Assembly (NCBI GenBank): GCA_010027395.1
Contig: RGVD01000067.1
Location: forward strand, 1 to 11,670
Direction: 5' to 3'
Source: Bacteroidota bacterium
Lineage (GTDB): Bacteria > Bacteroidota > Bacteroidia > UKL13-3
Length of the DNA stretch: 11,670 nt
In this document: piece after piece, positions 7,555-11,670 of the stretch
How the letters are laid out: the number at the start of each line of letters is the position of its first letter
Numbering within the stretch: position 1 is the first letter of the stretch
Position numbers and translations under genes: made by a program
The notes under the pieces: generated by a model
What the model saw: the letters and a program-made list of their open reading frames with translations, nothing else
What the model was told of the DNA's origin: nothing
The model's database searches: none

Positions 7555-9219
7555 TTACTTATCCTTCAATCGCTCTTTAATATCTAATCTATGTTTGCGA
7601 GCTGTATCTATAGCTATATCATAACCCGCATCTGCATGTCGTATAACACCCATTGCAGGATCATTGTGCAACACACGTTTCAATCTACGAGCGGCATCTT
7701 CAGTACCATCAGCCAAAATAACCATACCTGCATGAATAGAGTAGCCCATTCCTACACCACCACCATGGTGTATAGAAACCCAACTTGCACCACCAGCTGT
7801 ATTAATTAAGGCATTCAATATAGGCCAATCAGCCACAGCATCACTGCCATCTTTCATTGCTTCTGTTTCGCGGTTTGGCGATGCAACAGAACCTGTATCC
7901 AAATGATCCCTTCCGATAACAATTGGTCCTTTTACTTTACCTGTTCTTACGAGTTCATTAAAAGCCAATGCCGCCTTTTCTCTATCACCCTGACCTATCC
8001 AACAAATACGGGCAGGCAGGCCTTGGAAAGCAATGCGTTCACGAGCCATATCTAACCAACGATGTAAAGATGTATTCTCAGGGAATAATTCTTTCATCAC
8101 TTGATCAGTTACATAAATATCATTCGGGTCACCACTTAGCGCTACCCAGCGGAATGGACCTTTACCTTCACAGAATAATGGGCGGATATAAGCTGGCACA
8201 AAACCAGGGAAATCAAAAGCATTTGCAACACCTCTTTGGTCTTTTGCTTGACCTCTTAAATTGTTTCCATAATCAAAAGTGATTGCTCCGCGTTTTTGTA
8301 ACTCTAACATTAATTTCACATGATGAGCCATGGTATCAAGTGAGATATTAATGTATTTTCCAGGCTCGGTTTTGCGCATGTGATCAGCTACATCCTCCGC
8401 TAATGTTTCAGGATAATAACCATTTAATGGGTCATGAGCAGAAGTTTGATCAGTTAATAAATCTGGCGTAACGTTTCGCTCAATTAGTCTTTCCAACAAA
8501 TCAATCACGTTACACACCACACCAATTGACAACCTTTGTCCATCTGCCTTAGCTTTCAAAGCCATATCAATGGCTTCATCCACATCACGACTCATCACAT
8601 CAAGGTAGCGAGTTTCGATACGTTTTTTGATACGCCATTCCACCATTTCAGCTGCTAGGCAAACACCATCACACATTGTAACAGCTAATGGCTGAGCGCC
8701 ACCCATTCCACCAAGACCTGCAGTAACAGTTAATGTACCTTTCAAACTTCCCCCAAAATGCTGACGAGCCGCTTCAGCAAAAGTTTCATAGGTACCTTGA
8801 ACTATTCCTTGGGAACCAATATAAATCCAACTTCCTGCGGTCATTTGGCCATACATCATCAAGCCTTTTTTATCCAGCTCATGAAATGTTTCCCAATTGG
8901 CCCACTTAGGAACCAACATACTGTTTGAAATAATCACTCGTGGTGCGTCTTTATGGGTAGGAAGAATGCCAACTGGCTTACCGCTTTGAACAAGCAGTGT
9001 TTCATCATCTTCTAAATCCTTCAAAGCCTTCACTATCAAATCAAAGCTTTCCCAATTACGAGCAGCTTTACCAATACCACCATATACAATAAGGTCTTCA
9101 GGTCTTTCGGCCACATCTGGGTCAAGATTATTATACAACATACGCAAGGCAGCTTCTTGAATCCAACCCTTGCAAGAAATTGTATTTCCGGTGGCTGCAT
9201 GTAGTTCAGGTCTTTTCAT
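7555..9219 (-). CDS. hutU: Urocanate hydratase (urocanase)
   Basis: This cytoplasmic enzyme (EC 4.2.1.49) converts urocanate to 4-imidazolone-5-propanoate, the second step of histidine degradation, using tightly bound NAD+ as an electrophile. The 554-residue length is normal for bacterial HutU. Visible hallmarks are CKGWIQEAALRMLYNNLDP near the N-terminus, the nucleotide-binding GLGGMGGAQP (168-177), EMVEWRIKKRIETRYLD, QTSAHDPLNGYYP, RICWIGQGDR with Cys406 (equivalent to the active-site Cys of the Pseudomonas enzyme), and the C-terminal HHGGGVGMGYSIHAGM. The start at ATG 9217-9219 gives the family-typical beginning. No hutH, hutI or hutG/ftcD gene is visible here. Downstream on the same strand comes the palindrome-flanked ATPase, which may have separated it from a former neighbour. 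Upstream, the divergent frame begins only 14 nt away, so the promoter must overlap that gene. Confidence 0.97.
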   Translation of the reverse strand: MKRPELHAATGNTISCKGWIQEAALRMLYNNLDPDVAERPEDLIVYGGIGKAARNWESFDLIVKALKDLEDDETLLVQSGKPVGILPTHKDAPRVIISNSMLVPKWANWETFHELDKKGLMMYGQMTAGSWIYIGSQGIVQGTYETFAEAARQHFGGSLKGTLTVTAGLGGMGGAQPLAVTMCDGVCLAAEMVEWRIKKRIETRYLDVMSRDVDEAIDMALKAKADGQRLSIGVVCNVIDLLERLIERNVTPDLLTDQTSAHDPLNGYYPETLAEDVADHMRKTEPGKYINISLDTMAHHVKLMLELQKRGAITFDYGNNLRGQAKDQRGVANAFDFPGFVPAYIRPLFCEGKGPFRWVALSGDPNDIYVTDQVMKELFPENTSLHRWLDMARERIAFQGLPARICWIGQGDREKAALAFNELVRTGKVKGPIVIGRDHLDTGSVASPNRETEAMKDGSDAVADWPILNALINTAGGASWVSIHHGGGVGMGYSIHAGMVILADGTEDAARRLKRVLHNDPAMGVIRHADAGYDIAIDTARKHRLDIKERLKDK

Positions 9220-9233
9220 AAAAATATTTTAGT

Positions 9234-9668
9234 GTGTTAATTGTAATTGTGCTTAATTTGAGACAACAATTTTACAACATCAAACGTAATTCTCCATATA
9301 TTGTTTTTTTGATTTTGCTGAGTTTCTTGCTTAGCATAGTGCCTTTTCATGCTTTTCATAAACATATAGAAAGCGAGCATTTTGTAGCGTTACAGACCAA
9401 AAACATTGAACATAGCTGCGAATTGGACGAAATAATCTGTCAAGGAGAATTTAAGACAGATTTATGTCATCATAAAACACATTTGGGAAAACCGATTGAA
9501 AAATGCTTCAGTTGTGAATTCCATTTCACCAAAAATTATATCCTAAAAGAAGCATTCTCATTTGTTTCTTTGCATAGCTTAAACCAATCATTATTTTTTA
9601 GTAATTCACAAAAGGAACTTATTTTCAATAAGTTTATTAGTAATAAAGGTCCACCCAGCATAGCTTAA
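9234..9668 (+). CDS. Small Cys/His-rich exported protein upstream of TonB-dependent receptor
   Basis: The protein has at most 144 residues. A hydrophobic segment, YIVFLILLSFLLSIVPFHAFH, looks like a signal peptide or anchor. It is followed by many His and Cys residues: FHAFHKHIESEH, EHSC, IICQ, LCHHKTH and KCFSCEFHF. This suggests a metal-binding periplasmic or membrane-attached protein. From memory, short proteins of this layout ending in a GPP-type tail (here NKGPPSIA) recur upstream of TonB-dependent receptors in Bacteroidota; their role is not established. The frame has no ATG. GTG 9234 is the longest start, and GTG 9249 or TTG 9258 are alternatives that would leave more room for the divergent hutU promoter. 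It ends 59 nt before the receptor start on the same strand, so the two genes are probably co-transcribed. Confidence 0.68.
   Translation: MLIVIVLNLRQQFYNIKRNSPYIVFLILLSFLLSIVPFHAFHKHIESEHFVALQTKNIEHSCELDEIICQGEFKTDLCHHKTHLGKPIEKCFSCEFHFTKNYILKEAFSFVSLHSLNQSLFFSNSQKELIFNKFISNKGPPSIA
9281..9288 (-). promoter_or_regulatory. hutU: Candidate -7 promoter element for hutU
   Basis: On the minus strand this reads TACGTTTG, which fits TAnnTTTG. It lies about 62 nt upstream of the hutU ATG, leaving a leader of roughly 55 nt. It falls inside the coding frame of the divergent Cys/His-rich gene. I see no matching -33 element, so this remains a weak call based on one octamer. Confidence 0.25.
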
Positions 9669-9727
9669 TATCGCCATCGAATCAATTTCGAATCTTTCAA
9701 ACCTTTACTTTACTTAATTTTATTACA

Positions 9728-11670
9728 TTGAAAAAAGCAGCAATCCTATTGCTTTATTGGGTATTTGCAAACTTTGCAAAAGCTCAAACGGGGCAATTAA
9801 ACAATTATACAATATCAGGTCAATTGAGTGATAGTGTCAATGCCCACGTATTGCCTTATGCGAGCCTTTACATTAAGGAACTAAAACGAAGCGCACTTAC
9901 AGATGAAAATGGGAACTTTCAAATAAACAATATCAAAAAAGGAAATTACACTTTACAAATAGCTTACTTAGGCTATCATCCTGTCAACATTCGTATTAAG
10001 GTTGAGAAAGATATTAGCCTAAAGATTCAATTAGCCAATGAGTTAAACCACCTCCACGAGTTTACTGTTATGGGGCAGCAGGATGATAATTTTATTTCTT
10101 CCAAATCAGTCCTAAAAATTGAAAATATTGAGAGAAACAGAGGACAGAATTTCGTTGACTTATTAAAAAGCATAGCAGGCGTTAGTTCACTGAACTCGGG
10201 GCCAGGTATTGCCAAACCCGTTATCCGAGGTATGCATAGTAATAGGGTAGTTACTTTAAACAACGACATTCGTTTAGAGGACCAACAATGGGGAGCAGAT
10301 CATGGACCAGAAATCGACCCTTTTTCTATTGGTAAAGTGGATGTAATAAAAGGTGCATCTGGCATACAGTATGGTGCAGAGGCTATCGGAGGTGTAGTAA
10401 AAATAGCATCTCGAGAATACCTTAAAAACAAAGGCATTCAAGGTGAATGGATGGCCAATGGATTTAGTAACAATAGACAATTATCAAGTTCCATACTACT
10501 AGAAGGTAATCATCTAAAGGCAAAATCATTAAAATGGAGAAGCCAAGCAAGCTATACAAAAGCAGGTGATGCCCAAACAGCTGATTACGTAATGAACAAT
10601 ACAGGTTTCAATGAACTTAATCTATCCACAGCTTTGCAATACCAATTTAAGAGACTAAATATGGAAGCATCGCAAAGTTACTATCAAAGCGAGATTGGCA
10701 TTCTTAAATCTTCGCATATTCACAACCAAACTGATTTGCTAAGGGTAATTAACAATGGAAGTCCATTGGTTGTAAGCCCATACAGTTATAGCATTGGAAG
10801 GCCAAAGCAAGAAGTTAACCATCAAGTATATGCATTAAAGCTAAGTTATCAATTTGCAAAAAGTAAACTAAGTTACATCTTGAGCCAACAAATAAATAAC
10901 CGTAAAGAATATGATGTATTGGTAAGTTGGAACAACAACAATGTAAACCAAAATTCTGCTGCTTATGATTTAACTCTAACAAGTTGGCAAAATGATTTGA
11001 AGTTTGAGACACAAACCCAACATAATTGGAGCCATACCCTCGGAGCTTCATGGATGTATCAAGGGAACTATGCAGTAGGTAAACAATTCTTTATACCCAA
11101 TTTCATTGCCAATACCTATGGTGCTTATGCTATTAGTAAGTTTTCGAAAAAAAGATGGTATGCTGAATTAGGATGTAGGTTAGATAACAGAAATCAAACA
11201 AGATATATCAATCAAAACAACCAAGTACTTTCAAATGATTTATCCTATCAAAACATAAGCTTTGCGGTTGGTTTATCTTATCAGCTAAATTCAGAATGGA
11301 AGCTAAGCAGCAATGCAAGCAGTGCGTGGCGACCACCAAGCATCAATGAATTATATGCAGGAAATGCAAATCTTCAAGCTGAACGCAGCTATAATTTTGA
11401 GATTGGTATTAAACACCAAAATGAAAAATGGCAATCGGAATTCAATTTGTTCAGAAACTACATGGACAATTTTATTTATCGCTTACCCACAAAAACCATT
11501 GTTACCAATTTCAGAGGTTCTTTCCCATTGTTTGAATGGAGCCAAACCAATGCAGTTATATATGGATCCGAATTATTATTCAATTATCAAATAAATAAAA
11601 ACTTTTCAGCCAACTTGAATGCTAGCTTTTTATATGCTGATGATATTAGCCATGCAAGGCCTCTTATTTT
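9728..11670 (+). CDS. TonB-dependent receptor (3'-truncated by window edge)
   Basis: An uninterrupted frame of 647 codons runs from TTG 9728-9730 to the window end. TTG is chosen because it gives a clean signal peptide, MKKAAILLLYWVFANFAKAQ; no in-frame ATG lies nearby. A carboxypeptidase-regulatory-like domain follows (about 28-105, with TDENGNFQINNIKKGNYTLQ). Then comes the TonB plug: QNFVDLLKSIAGVSSLN, KPVIRGMHSNRVVTLNN, QQWGADHGPEIDPF and VDVIKGASGIQYGAEAIGGVV. The rest is the start of a 22-strand outer-membrane barrel, including WRPPSINELYAG and LQAERSYNFEIG. Such receptors import a ligand across the outer membrane using TonB-ExbBD energy. The ligand is not identifiable here, but the Cys/His-rich neighbour hints at a metal or metal complex. 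Family members are usually 700-800 residues, so roughly 100-150 residues are missing. The stretch after NELY is shorter than I expect for this family (see findings). Confidence 0.94.
   Translation, partial: MKKAAILLLYWVFANFAKAQTGQLNNYTISGQLSDSVNAHVLPYASLYIKELKRSALTDENGNFQINNIKKGNYTLQIAYLGYHPVNIRIKVEKDISLKIQLANELNHLHEFTVMGQQDDNFISSKSVLKIENIERNRGQNFVDLLKSIAGVSSLNSGPGIAKPVIRGMHSNRVVTLNNDIRLEDQQWGADHGPEIDPFSIGKVDVIKGASGIQYGAEAIGGVVKIASREYLKNKGIQGEWMANGFSNNRQLSSSILLEGNHLKAKSLKWRSQASYTKAGDAQTADYVMNNTGFNELNLSTALQYQFKRLNMEASQSYYQSEIGILKSSHIHNQTDLLRVINNGSPLVVSPYSYSIGRPKQEVNHQVYALKLSYQFAKSKLSYILSQQINNRKEYDVLVSWNNNNVNQNSAAYDLTLTSWQNDLKFETQTQHNWSHTLGASWMYQGNYAVGKQFFIPNFIANTYGAYAISKFSKKRWYAELGCRLDNRNQTRYINQNNQVLSNDLSYQNISFAVGLSYQLNSEWKLSSNASSAWRPPSINELYAGNANLQAERSYNFEIGIKHQNEKWQSEFNLFRNYMDNFIYRLPTKTIVTNFRGSFPLFEWSQTNAVIYGSELLFNYQINKNFSANLNASFLYADDISHARPLI

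Noticed and set aside
10027..11594. Small frames on both strands inside the TonB receptor region
   Set aside because: They are shadows of the long continuous receptor frame that starts with TTG and runs off the window. None shows its own domain or signal.

Overview
The window looks like a chromosomal segment from a low-GC member of the Bacteroidota. The signs are AT-rich DNA, weak or absent Shine-Dalgarno sequences, signal peptides ending in GQ or AQ, a Bacteroidota-type M49 peptidase lipoprotein, a TIGR02757/DUF2400 protein, a large DUF5117/DUF4953-type metalloprotease, and a TonB-dependent receptor with an N-terminal carboxypeptidase-regulatory-like domain. The genus cannot be fixed from the sequence alone. 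No rRNA, tRNA, CRISPR array or transposase gene was seen.

Layout. (1) 1-2329, + strand: a zinc metalloprotease cut by the left edge. (2) 2475-3242, - strand: a small exported, probably beta-barrel protein of unknown function. (3) 3311-5371, - strand: a dipeptidyl-peptidase III lipoprotein, with a strong hairpin terminator just after its stop. (4) 5465-6241, + strand: a TIGR02757/DUF2400 protein. (5) 6290-7471, - strand: an AAA ATPase/DUF4143 protein with a PD-(D/E)XK-like C-terminal motif. (6) 7555-9219, - strand: urocanate hydratase (hutU). (7) 9234-9668 and 9728 to the right edge, + strand: a small Cys/His-rich exported protein followed by a TonB-dependent receptor cut by the window end. 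The receptor gene begins with TTG.

The most unusual structure is around the ATPase gene. It is bracketed by two related palindromes, 6244-6290 and 7491-7531. Their 33-nt cores are identical at 28 positions and their centres lie 1244 nt apart. The first has 23-nt perfect arms around a single base and fills the whole gap between the stop of the DUF2400 gene and the stop of the ATPase gene. The second lies between the hutU stop and the ATPase start. Similarity between the two copies continues rightwards past the core, so the gene can also be described as flanked by direct repeats of about 49 nt. This suggests a compact one-gene cassette inserted between housekeeping genes, or an ATPase/nuclease with its own DNA sites. 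Both readings are inference.

The other genes form no single pathway. Two peptidases and a histidine-degradation enzyme suggest peptide and amino-acid use. The right-hand pair looks like an outer-membrane uptake locus, possibly for a metal or metal complex.
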